A DNA stretch of 64,000 bases from Haloplanus sp. GDY1 (GTDB lineage: Archaea > Halobacteriota > Halobacteria > Halobacteriales > Haloferacaceae). Below the pieces are notes generated by a model that did no database searches, had not been told where the DNA came from, and worked only from the letters and a program-made list of their open reading frames with translations. Below are positions 1 through 8,876 of the stretch, piece after piece. Location of the stretch: the NCBI RefSeq assembly GCF_023703775.1, contig NZ_CP098514.1, positions 2,515,998 through 2,579,997 on the forward strand, given 5' to 3'. Position 1 is the first letter of the stretch, and every line of letters begins with the position of its first letter. The translations under genes and the position numbers were made by a program.

Positions 1-160
1 CTTTGTCCCTCTGCCGGCGCTCCCTTCTCCACTTCTTTGTCCCTCCGTCACCCCCTCGATCCACGGTAACGAGTAACGATAATCCCCCACCCTCGTGCGA
101 CCGGGTGATTCCGCTAATCACGTGACTGCGGTACGGTGTCGCACACGACGTATCGAAACG

Positions 161-169
161 CTTTTATAG
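161..169 (+). promoter_or_regulatory. TATA box of the thermosome gene
   Basis: An A/T-rich octamer-like element (cttttatag) sits 26 bases before the ATG at 195, the usual archaeal spacing for a leaderless or very short-leader transcript. The rest of positions 1-160 holds no gene. It contains a repeated ctttgtccctc (near 1 and 35) and a repeated gtaacga (66-80), which could be regulator contacts, since thermosome genes are commonly heat-inducible; that role is inferred. Confidence 0.7.
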
Positions 170-194
170 AATCACAATCAATCGATGACTGAAT

Positions 195-1883
<1,689 letters not shown>

Positions 1884-1960
1884 GCCCGGCCACCAGCCCG
1901 CTCACCCCCACGTAGCGAGTCGCCCCGCCTTTCGACCGACCATTCTTTCGACGCCGACCG

Positions 1961-2530
1961 CTAGCGACGCGCGTACCCCGCGATCAGTTCCGGCGTGATC
2001 TCGCCGAAGGTCACCGTCCGCCCGCCGTGGTCGTCGACGAACGCCCGCGCGTCCCCGTCGTCCGAGAACGGGATCAGCGCCGGCCCCATCCCGCCGCGCA
2101 CGTCGCTCTCCATGACGTACGTCACCGCCCGCCCGTCCCCGAACGTGTCCGGGGCGGTCGGTGCGGGCATGGACGTCCGTCCCTCCTCGCGGAGCAGTTC
2201 GTAGTCGAACAGCGAGTAGTCCGTCACGTAGATGGCGACGGCCTCCCACCCCTCTCTCCGCCGCCGGAAGTAGTACGGGAACAGGCCGTGAGTGAGCGTG
2301 TGGAACCACGCCGGGTTGTCGTGGCCCTCCGGGCGCTCGTTCGCGTAGAAGAGCTGTCCGTTCGGGCCGCCGTGTCTCCCGATGACCATGCCGCCCTGAT
2401 CGTCGGCCTTGGTCCCGCCGAGGTCGACCGGCGTCGGCGTCGATCCGGCCCCCGTCGTCCCGCCGAGACAGCCGCTCAGTCCCACACCGGTGAGCGACGC
2501 GAGCGCCGCCAGCGTCGTGCGTCTGTGCAT
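1961..2530 (-). CDS. NosL-like lipoprotein
   Basis: This is a predicted lipoprotein of 189 residues. The chosen ATG at 2530 places a signal peptide with the lipobox LSGC at residues 19-22; an upstream start nine codons earlier would only lengthen the signal. The mature part resembles NosL, the copper-binding accessory lipoprotein of nitrous oxide reductase: there is a GGMVIGRHGGPNGQLFY segment near residue 47 and a C-terminal AFVDDHGGRTVTFGEITPE block typical of NosL. The usual Cys-x-x-Cys preceding the GM motif is absent, so a canonical metal site is not preserved intact. No nos genes are adjacent. It lies 75 bases after sufS on the same strand and may be cotranscribed. A role in metal handling is only inferred. 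Confidence 0.7.
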   Translation of the reverse strand: MHRRTTLAALASLTGVGLSGCLGGTTGAGSTPTPVDLGGTKADDQGGMVIGRHGGPNGQLFYANERPEGHDNPAWFHTLTHGLFPYYFRRRREGWEAVAIYVTDYSLFDYELLREEGRTSMPAPTAPDTFGDGRAVTYVMESDVRGGMGPALIPFSDDGDARAFVDDHGGRTVTFGEITPELIAGYARR

Positions 2531-2605
2531 CGAGCGTCCTTGGAGCGAGCCGGTCAAAGTCGGTCCGGTGCGGGCGTCGAAACGCTCGGTCGTCCGTCCC
2601 TCGCC

Positions 2606-3883
2606 CTACCCGAACAGTTCGCGGGCCTCGTCGACGGCCTCGATCAGTCGGTCGATCTCCTCGCGGGTGTTGTAGATGTAGAAGGAGGCCCGCGCGGAGG
2701 CGGCGATGCCCAGTTTGTCGTGGAGCGGCTGGGTGCAGTGGTCGCCGGCGCGGATCGCCACGCCGTGGTCGTTGACGATGCTGGAGAGGTCGTGGGCGTG
2801 GACGCCGTCGACGTTGAACGAGACGAGTCCGCCGCGGTCGTCGCCCGGCGGGCCGTAGATCTCCACGTCGTCGAACTCGCTCAGGCGGTCGTGGGCGTAC
2901 TCGGCCAGCAGTTCCTCGTGGGCCTGGACGGCCTCCATGCCGACGTCCTCCAGGTAGTCGACGGCGGCGGCGAAGGCGATGCCCTGGGCGATGGAGGGGG
3001 TGCCCGCCTCGAACTTCCAGGGCAGGTCCTCCCAGGTCGCGTCCTCGTAGGTGACCCGGCGGATCATGTCCCCGCCGTAGAGGTAGGGCTGCATCGACTC
3101 CAGGAGGTCACGCTTGCCGTACAGCGCGCCGATGCCGGTCGGGCCGCACATCTTGTGGCCCGAGAAGGCGAAGAAGTCCGCGTCCATGGCCTTCACGTCG
3201 ACGGGGCGGGTGGGCGCGGACTGGGCGCCGTCGACGAAGATCAGGGCGCCGTGGTCGTGGGCCACGTCGGCCAGTTCGGCCACCGGAGTCACGGTCCCGA
3301 GGGTGTTCGAGACGTGGACGACCGACACCATCGCCGTCGAGTCGTCGATCAGGTCGGCCGCGTGGTCCATGTCCAGATACCCCTCGTCGTCGACGCGGAC
3401 GTAGCGCACCTCGGCGCCGGTGCGCTTGGCGATCTGTTGCCACGTCACCAGCGACGCGTGGTGTTCCATCTCCGAGAGGACGACCGAGTCCTCGGGGCCG
3501 AGTTCGGCCAGCCCCCAGGCGTAGGCGACGAGGTTCTCGCTCTCGGTGGTGTTTTTCGTGAAGATCAGTTCCTTGCGCCCGTCGGCGCCGACGAAGTCGG
3601 CGACGGTGTCGTGGGCCTCCTCGTAGGCTACACTGGCCTCCTGACTCAACTGGTGGATGCCCCGGTGGACGTTGGCGTTGTACCCGCGGTAGTAGTCGCC
3701 GATCGTCTCGACCACCTGCTCCGGCGTCTGACTCGTCGCGGCGTTGTCCAGATAGCAAAGCGGCGTGTCGTCGTCGGGCCCCTGACCGGGCGTCTCCACG
3801 TCGCCCCCGACCTGCCGGTCGAGGATCGGGAAATCGGCCCGGATGGCCTCCACGTCGATTGGATACGATTCCTGGACTCCCAT
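2606..3883 (-). CDS. sufS: Cysteine desulfurase SufS
   Basis: This is a PLP-dependent cysteine desulfurase that mobilises sulfur from cysteine for Fe-S cluster assembly. Its 425 residues match the class II (SufS/CsdA) family. Visible landmarks are YLDNAATSQ near residue 44, EHHASLVTWQQ near 140, the PLP lysine K244 in SGHKMCGPTG, and the catalytic C383 in RAGDHCTQP with the short loop of the SufS type. The ATG at 3883 is followed directly by a typical N-terminus. A possible TATA (ttatcc on the minus strand) lies near 3908-3914. The sufBCD genes are not in this window. Loose operon with the NosL-like gene downstream is possible. Confidence 0.95.
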   Translation of the reverse strand: MGVQESYPIDVEAIRADFPILDRQVGGDVETPGQGPDDDTPLCYLDNAATSQTPEQVVETIGDYYRGYNANVHRGIHQLSQEASVAYEEAHDTVADFVGADGRKELIFTKNTTESENLVAYAWGLAELGPEDSVVLSEMEHHASLVTWQQIAKRTGAEVRYVRVDDEGYLDMDHAADLIDDSTAMVSVVHVSNTLGTVTPVAELADVAHDHGALIFVDGAQSAPTRPVDVKAMDADFFAFSGHKMCGPTGIGALYGKRDLLESMQPYLYGGDMIRRVTYEDATWEDLPWKFEAGTPSIAQGIAFAAAVDYLEDVGMEAVQAHEELLAEYAHDRLSEFDDVEIYGPPGDDRGGLVSFNVDGVHAHDLSSIVNDHGVAIRAGDHCTQPLHDKLGIAASARASFYIYNTREEIDRLIEAVDEARELFG

Positions 3884-4002
3884 CGGCCACGGGTACGACC
3901 CGGAGGGATAACACCCCTTCGGTGTCTCACCCCCGATGCAACCGGGAGCGGTTACACCACCTCCCCGACACCTTCTTTAGTACTCCCGTCGCTTTATCGT
4001 CC

Positions 4003-4677
4003 ATGGAACGCCGAAGGGTCTTGACAGGGTGTGGTGCCCTCGTCACGGGGCTGCTCGCGGGGTGTAGCGGCGGTGGCGGCGAGTCGACGAGTACGCCGAC
4101 GGCGACGGGGACGGCGGAGCCGACCGCCACGGCGACGGAGACGGCGACGCCGACGGAGACGGCGACGGGGACGGCGGAGCCGACCGCCACGGCGACGCCG
4201 GCGGCCGACGGCCCGACACACGGGCTGGACGAATCCTTCACCGTCGGCAGCGGCGAGAACGCCATCGGCTACCGGATCATCGACCTCTACCGGGCGGATC
4301 GGATCGGCGGCAGCGCGAACAACTCGACGGCGGACGGCACCTACCTGATCGTCGTGTTGGAGATGACCAACCCGCAGGACGACGCGACGACGTTCCCGCG
4401 AAACTCCTTCATCCTCGGCAACGAGGAGCAGATCCGGTACGTCGACGAGAACGCGACGCCGCTCGTCTCCGACGACGACCGCATCAACGTCCAGCCGCTG
4501 CTCAACTCGACCGTGCTCGCCGGCAACTCGAAGACCGGCGCCGTCGTGTTCGACCTCGACCCCGACCGATCCTACCGGATCTGGATCAGGCCGAGCGCCG
4601 GCGAGGGCGAGACGCACTACGTCGACGTCGGCACCGTCTCGGACGTGCCGGCCCTCGAAAGTTCGCTGACCGGCTAG
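4003..4677 (+). CDS. Secreted lipoprotein, DUF4352-like fold
   Basis: This is a predicted lipoprotein of 224 residues. The ATG at 4003 is chosen because it gives a signal peptide with lipobox LLAGC (Cys 19) and because a TATA-like tctttagta lies 22-30 bases upstream. After the lipobox comes a Thr/Pro/Ala-rich spacer built from repeated TATGTAEPTATAT-type units (residues 27-70), likely a flexible, possibly glycosylated wall spacer. Residues 72-224 form a beta-sandwich-like domain of the kind annotated DUF4352, with the pattern GTYLIVVLEMTNPQDD followed by GNSKTGAVVFDLD. Function is unknown. Its stop codon overlaps the stop of the convergent gene at 4674. Confidence 0.8.
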   Translation: MERRRVLTGCGALVTGLLAGCSGGGGESTSTPTATGTAEPTATATETATPTETATGTAEPTATATPAADGPTHGLDESFTVGSGENAIGYRIIDLYRADRIGGSANNSTADGTYLIVVLEMTNPQDDATTFPRNSFILGNEEQIRYVDENATPLVSDDDRINVQPLLNSTVLAGNSKTGAVVFDLDPDRSYRIWIRPSAGEGETHYVDVGTVSDVPALESSLTG

Positions 4678-4964
4678 AGCCAGAGCAGTTGGGCGTGGAG
4701 CGCACCGTTCAGGTCGAGGACGCGCTCCTCGTCGACGAGCCCCGCCTCGATGGCGACGGTCACACACCGCTCGCCGACGAGGTTGGCGACCGACGCCCGG
4801 GTCAGCGCGTCCACCACGTCGTCGGCGTCGCCCTCCTCGCCGCCGTAGAAGTCCTCGGTCACCGTCAGCGACACCGGCCCGTCGTCGTAGGTTTCGCCGA
4901 GGCAGTCCTCGTCACAGACCGCGACCAGGAGCCCCTCGGGGGTGTCGCGCTCGCGGATCAGCAT
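4674..4964 (-). CDS. DUF424 family protein
   Basis: This is a small archaeal conserved protein of 96 residues, matching the DUF424 family in length and pattern: it starts MLIRERDTPEGLLVAVCDEDCLG, followed by VSLTVTEDFYGG, and ends with GLVDEERVLDLNG and an aromatic C-terminus. The biochemical function is unknown to me. The start is set by a one-base overlap (TAATG) with the stop of the TPR gene upstream, so the two are translationally coupled. Its stop shares the palindromic CTAG with the stop of the convergent lipoprotein gene. Confidence 0.85.
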   Translation of the reverse strand: MLIRERDTPEGLLVAVCDEDCLGETYDDGPVSLTVTEDFYGGEEGDADDVVDALTRASVANLVGERCVTVAIEAGLVDEERVLDLNGALHAQLLWL

Positions 4965-5695
4965 TACCGATCCTCGATCAGTTCGCGCTCGGCCTCCTCG
5001 CGCAGTTCCGCCGCCTGTTCCTGGACGCGCTCGGCCTCCTCGCGTTCGCCGATCTCCTCCAGTGCCTGTGCCTTCTCCTCCAGCACCGAGGCGTTGCGCA
5101 TCCCCAGGCGGATGGCGTTGTCGAAGCAGTCGACGGCGTTCTCGTGCAGGCCCCGTTCCGCGAGGAAGAAGCCGCGGTTGTACCACGCCTGCGCGAACCG
5201 GGGGTCGACCTCGACCGCACGCTCGGCGTGTTCCAGCGCCTCCTCGGTTCGCCCCCACTCCCAGAGGGCGTACGCGAGGTTGGTGTGCGCCGAGGCGGCG
5301 TGTTCCGACTCCTCGTCGATGGCCAGCGCCTCCTCGTAGGCGCCGACGGCCTCGTCGTACTCCTCCAGTTGGGCGTGGGCCGCGCCCTTGTTCACCCACG
5401 CCTCCTGGGCGAGGAGTTCGTCGTCCGCGAACCGCGCCGCCCGCTCGAACGTCTCCGTCGCCTCCTCGAACCGATTGATGCCCATGTATGAGAGCCCCAC
5501 GTCGACCAGTCGCTCGGCGTCCACCTGGTCGCTGGCGACGTTGCGCTCGTCGAGCATGTCGGTCAGCACCCGCGAGTCCACCGGGTCGACCTCGGCGGGG
5601 TCGACCGCTAGCTCCGGCGGGTCGAGCGAGAACTCCTCGTACTCCTCGTCGAACCCCTGCCCCTCCGAGAAGCGGTGGGGTCGCTCGTCGTCCAT
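4964..5695 (-). CDS. TPR repeat protein
   Basis: This is an acidic, soluble protein of 243 residues with at least four tetratricopeptide repeats between about residues 65 and 220 (for example the GLSYMGINRFEEATETFERA, KGAAHAQLEEYDEAVGAYEEA, NLAYALWEWGRTEEALEHAE and NRGFFLAERGLHENAVDCFD blocks). Such repeats form helical scaffolds for protein contacts. No catalytic domain is attached. The C-terminal 50 residues are charged and probably coiled coil. I chose the ATG at 5695 (MDDERPHRF) over an upstream GTG because it starts the acidic region. It is coupled to the DUF424 gene by a TAATG overlap. Partner unknown. Confidence 0.85.
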   Translation of the reverse strand: MDDERPHRFSEGQGFDEEYEEFSLDPPELAVDPAEVDPVDSRVLTDMLDERNVASDQVDAERLVDVGLSYMGINRFEEATETFERAARFADDELLAQEAWVNKGAAHAQLEEYDEAVGAYEEALAIDEESEHAASAHTNLAYALWEWGRTEEALEHAERAVEVDPRFAQAWYNRGFFLAERGLHENAVDCFDNAIRLGMRNASVLEEKAQALEEIGEREEAERVQEQAAELREEAERELIEDR

Positions 5696-5774
5696 GGTCT
5701 CCGCTTGGGTGTCGGCGCGGTTAAGGTCTGCGTCACGGGCCAGCACTTACGTCCCGCGCGCGCCGAGCCCCACC

Positions 5775-6326
5775 ATGCGCCTGTTCGTCAGCGTCGACGT
5801 CGACCCGCTCGCCGACGGGATCGCGGACGCACAGCACCGACTCCCCGACGCCGGCGGTCTCCGGTTCGTCGACCCCGCGGACGCCCACGTCACGCTCAAG
5901 TTCCTCGGGGAGGTCGATCCCGACCGGCTGGACGCCCTCGACGCCGCCCTGTCGACCGCCGTCGCCGACGCCGGCGTCGACCCCTTCACCCTCACCCTCG
6001 GCGGCTACGGCGTCTTCCCCTCCCTCGAGTACATCAGCGTCGTCTGGGTCGGCGCCCGGAAGGGCGGCCCGGAACTCACCCGCCTCCACGAGGCGGTCGA
6101 ACGCGAGACGACGGGGCTCGGCTTCGACCCCGCGGACCACGAGTTCACGCCCCACGTCACCCTCGCCCGGATGGACGACGCGCGCGGCAAGGCCGCCGTC
6201 CAGCGGGTCGTCCGCGAGGCGGACCCGACCGTCGGCAGCGTCGACGTGCGCGAGGTGCGCCTCACCGAGAGCACGCTCACCGACGACGGCCCCGAGTACG
6301 AGACGGTCGAGCGGTACCCGCTGTAG
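5775..6326 (+). CDS. thpR: RNA 2',3'-cyclic phosphodiesterase ThpR
   Basis: This is a 2H-family phosphoesterase of 183 residues, historically called 2'-5' RNA ligase. Family members open 2',3'-cyclic phosphates on RNA ends. The two catalytic HxT motifs are present: HVTLKFLG near residue 41 and HVTLARM near residue 132. The N-terminus MRLFVSVDVD is typical, which supports the ATG at 5775. The gene is divergent from the TPR gene across 79 bases. The physiological substrate in haloarchaea, possibly tRNA processing intermediates, is not known from the sequence. Confidence 0.93.
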   Translation: MRLFVSVDVDPLADGIADAQHRLPDAGGLRFVDPADAHVTLKFLGEVDPDRLDALDAALSTAVADAGVDPFTLTLGGYGVFPSLEYISVVWVGARKGGPELTRLHEAVERETTGLGFDPADHEFTPHVTLARMDDARGKAAVQRVVREADPTVGSVDVREVRLTESTLTDDGPEYETVERYPL

Positions 6327-6586
6327 GCGGGTCGACGGTCCGCTGGGGTGTGCGTGCGCGTTCCCCGCCGGCGGACCGGCGGGTCCCAGCGACCGCGCGA
6401 CAGCCGGCGCCCGTGTCTCGGCGAGGGGGCGCAGCCGTCGTCGTCGCCAGGCCGCCGGCTCCACCCGACGCGTCGCGACCGCCCCGAACCGCCTGATCCT
6501 CCCCGTTGGGCGGCAAACGGGGGCAAATCGGTGGCACGACCGGGCGACGTACAAAGGTAAAGTGTCTTCCCCGCGGACACGCTGGT
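6327..6586. other. Intergenic region without a recognisable gene
   Basis: These 260 bases between thpR and the Lrp regulator are GC-rich and carry no ORF with haloarchaeal codon use on either strand and no RNA gene that I recognise. A weak A-rich element (acaaaggtaaagtg, 6551-6564) lies 23-36 bases before the Lrp start and may be its promoter. Confidence 0.5.
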
Positions 6587-7069
6587 ATGGTCGACGAGGA
6601 CATCGACGACGTGGACAGGGCGATACTGTACGCGTTACAGGAAGACGCCCGGAACATGTCGTCCGGAGACATCGCGGAGCGGACCGGTACCTCGGACAGT
6701 ACCGTCCGCAAGCGCATCCGGCGACTCGAATCCGACGGCGTCATCAAGGGATACAGCGCCAGCGTCGACTATCAGAAATCGGGCTATCCGCTCCGCATGT
6801 TGCTCTACTGCACCGCTGCAATACCGGAACGTGGCGACCTCATCCCCGACATTCTGGAGATCGACGGCGTCGTCTCGGTCCAGGAACTGGTCACCGGCGA
6901 ACAGAACCTCCTCGTCACTGCCGTCGGCGAGTCTGACAGCGACATCACGTCGGTCGCACAGGCCCTCCTGGACATGGGACTCACCGTCGCCGACGAGGTC
7001 CTCGTGCGAACCCACGAGACGACGCCCTTCGGCAAGTTCGACCCCGAGGCTCGTACGGGGGACGAGTAG
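6587..7069 (+). CDS. Lrp/AsnC-family transcriptional regulator
   Basis: This is a 160-residue regulator. Residues 5-65 form the winged helix-turn-helix (VDRAILYALQEDARNMSSGDIAERTGTSDSTVRKRIRRLESDGVI split over two helices), and residues 70-150 form the RAM ligand-binding/oligomerisation domain (GVVSVQELVTGEQNLLVTAVG). The ATG at 6587 starts the canonical N-terminus; an in-frame upstream extension is not conserved in style. It lies upstream of dabB-dabA on the same strand, separated by 205 bases or more with an independent-looking promoter. By context it is the best candidate regulator of that carbon-uptake pair; this is inference. Confidence 0.92.
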   Translation: MVDEDIDDVDRAILYALQEDARNMSSGDIAERTGTSDSTVRKRIRRLESDGVIKGYSASVDYQKSGYPLRMLLYCTAAIPERGDLIPDILEIDGVVSVQELVTGEQNLLVTAVGESDSDITSVAQALLDMGLTVADEVLVRTHETTPFGKFDPEARTGDE

Positions 7070-7237
7070 CGGCCCGCGCCGGGCGACCACCCGTCGGATC
7101 GACGAGCCGGCCGGAGTCCCGAGTGGCCATCGGCGAGATGCCTCCGAGCGGCGTCCGGCCACGAACGCGCGCCGGTAGGTCGGAGTCCGCCGATCCGCTC
7201 CCGTCACCGGAGGCCACGTTCGCACCGCCGGGCGAAA

Positions 7238-7320
7238 CCATAATGTTCTATAATGGATAAATTACGAACGATTTGTGAACATAGATAGATTTAATGCCCA
7301 TTCTGTTCTTAGAGATAGGC
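7238..7320 (+). promoter_or_regulatory. AT-rich promoter and candidate operator region of dabBA
   Basis: This island is markedly A/T-rich compared with its surroundings. It holds two ataatg units exactly 10 bases apart (7240-7245, 7250-7255), one helical turn, followed by a TATA-like gatttaat at 7288-7295. A transcription start near 7318-7322 would exclude the ATG-like start at 7275 and favour a dabB start at 7365 or later. The helically phased repeats could be contacts for the neighbouring Lrp regulator. Confidence 0.5.
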
Positions 7321-7364
7321 GTACACGACCAGAAGTGGACTCGGATCTCGGCTCGGTTGCCGGG

Positions 7365-8876
7365 ATGGGTCGTACGATGGACCGAACGATGTCAGGAAAC
7401 AGTTCGAAACCGACGGTCGGAGCGCTCCCGGACACGACGGCGGAATCGCCGTCCGTACCCGCTGTATTGACGTGGCTCGTGTGGTCGCTGTTCGCGGCGA
7501 GTATCGCCGCCCTCGTCGTCCGAATCCGGATCGGTGGCGGGTGGGAGGTCCCCGGCGTGATCGCCGTCGACGGACTGACCGTGCTGATGTGGGCCGTGGT
7601 CACGTTCTTCAGCGGTATCGTCCACAGTTATTCGCGCCGCTACATGGCCGGGAGCACCCACGAAACGAAGTTCTTCGTCACCACGTTCGGCTTCACTGTG
7701 GTCGTAATGGGGCTCGTCGCGGCCGACCACCTCGCCCTGTTCGGGCTGCTGTGGCTGGCGATGGGGTTGCTGATGGCGGAACTCGTCGGGACCGTTAGCG
7801 GCTGGGACCAGGCACGCGCGGCCGCGGCGGTCGCCCGCAGATACTTCGTCGCCAGCAGCGCGCTCCTCGGTGTCGCACTGGCGGCGCTGTGGTGGGCGAC
7901 CGGCGCGGCGACCGTCTCCGGAATCGGCGCGGCCGCCGACACGCTCGGTGGGCCGGTGTGGCTGGTCGCCGCCGGCGCGCTCGTGCTCGCGGCGATGATC
8001 CAGTCCGCCCTGATCCCGTTTCACAGCTGGCTGCTCTCCTCGATGACCGCACCCACGCCGGCGTCGGCGCTCATGCACGCCGGGTTCGTCAACGCGGGCG
8101 GCATCCTGTTGACCCGCTTCGCCCCGGTCGTCACGGTCGACGCGACGCTCATGCTCGCGGTGGTCGCCGCCGGCGCGGCGAGCGCCAGCGGCGGGAAGCT
8201 CCTGAAGTCGGTCCAGACCGACATCAAGGGGAAACTCGGCTGTTCGACGGTCGGCCAGATGGGCTTTATGATCATGCAGGCCGGCCTCGGCTTCTTCGGG
8301 GCCGCGATCACTCACCTCATCCTGCACGGGTTCTACAAGGCCTACCAGTTCCTCAGCGCGGGCGAGCAGGTCGAACACACGACTCCGAGCGAGACCACCG
8401 AGCACACGGTGGGGCGCACGACGAGCGCCGTCGGCGTCGCCGTGGCGCTGTTGACCGGGCTCGCCGGCGGCGTGGTGTTTACGGTGCTGACGGGGAAGGG
8501 GACGGACGTCGACGGCGGCCTCCTGTTGACCTTCTTCGTGGTGTTCACCACGCTCCACGCGGCCCGGAGCGCGATCCAGCACACCTCACTTCCGCCGACG
8601 GCCCGCTACGCGGCCGTGCCGCTGGCCTTCTTCCCGGCCATCGTCGTCTATGCCGTGGTCTACGAGGGCGTCGCGGGACTCCTGACGGTCAGCACGGCGA
8701 CGACCGAACTGACCCCGCTCCACGGCGTCATCGCCGTCGGCTTCGTCGCCATCTACGTCGCCATCGAGACCGGCGTCCACGAACACAGCCGGCGGCTCTA
8801 CGTGGCACTGCTGAACGCGAGCCAACCGTCATCCGACACCCTCTTGACGTCCACGGAGGACTACAATGAGTACTGA
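7365..8876 (+). CDS. dabB: DabB, membrane subunit of the DAB inorganic carbon transporter (NuoL/ND5-like)
   Basis: This is a polytopic membrane protein of about 503 residues from the proton-conducting NuoL/MrpA family. About a dozen hydrophobic segments are visible, with the family signatures AGSTHETKFFVTTFGFTVVVMG, HSWLLSSMTAPTPASALMHAG and FKAYQFLSAGE-like (here GFYKAYQFLSAGEQ). In characterised DAB systems DabB couples the proton gradient to CO2 hydration by DabA. The partner DabA overlaps by 11 bases downstream, which fixes the identity over respiratory NuoL. In-frame starts at 7275, 7365, 7377 and 7389 are possible; I favour 7365 or just after because the TATA-like element lies at 7288-7295. 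Confidence 0.88.
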   Translation: MGRTMDRTMSGNSSKPTVGALPDTTAESPSVPAVLTWLVWSLFAASIAALVVRIRIGGGWEVPGVIAVDGLTVLMWAVVTFFSGIVHSYSRRYMAGSTHETKFFVTTFGFTVVVMGLVAADHLALFGLLWLAMGLLMAELVGTVSGWDQARAAAAVARRYFVASSALLGVALAALWWATGAATVSGIGAAADTLGGPVWLVAAGALVLAAMIQSALIPFHSWLLSSMTAPTPASALMHAGFVNAGGILLTRFAPVVTVDATLMLAVVAAGAASASGGKLLKSVQTDIKGKLGCSTVGQMGFMIMQAGLGFFGAAITHLILHGFYKAYQFLSAGEQVEHTTPSETTEHTVGRTTSAVGVAVALLTGLAGGVVFTVLTGKGTDVDGGLLLTFFVVFTTLHAARSAIQHTSLPPTARYAAVPLAFFPAIVVYAVVYEGVAGLLTVSTATTELTPLHGVIAVGFVAIYVAIETGVHEHSRRLYVALLNASQPSSDTLLTSTEDYNEY

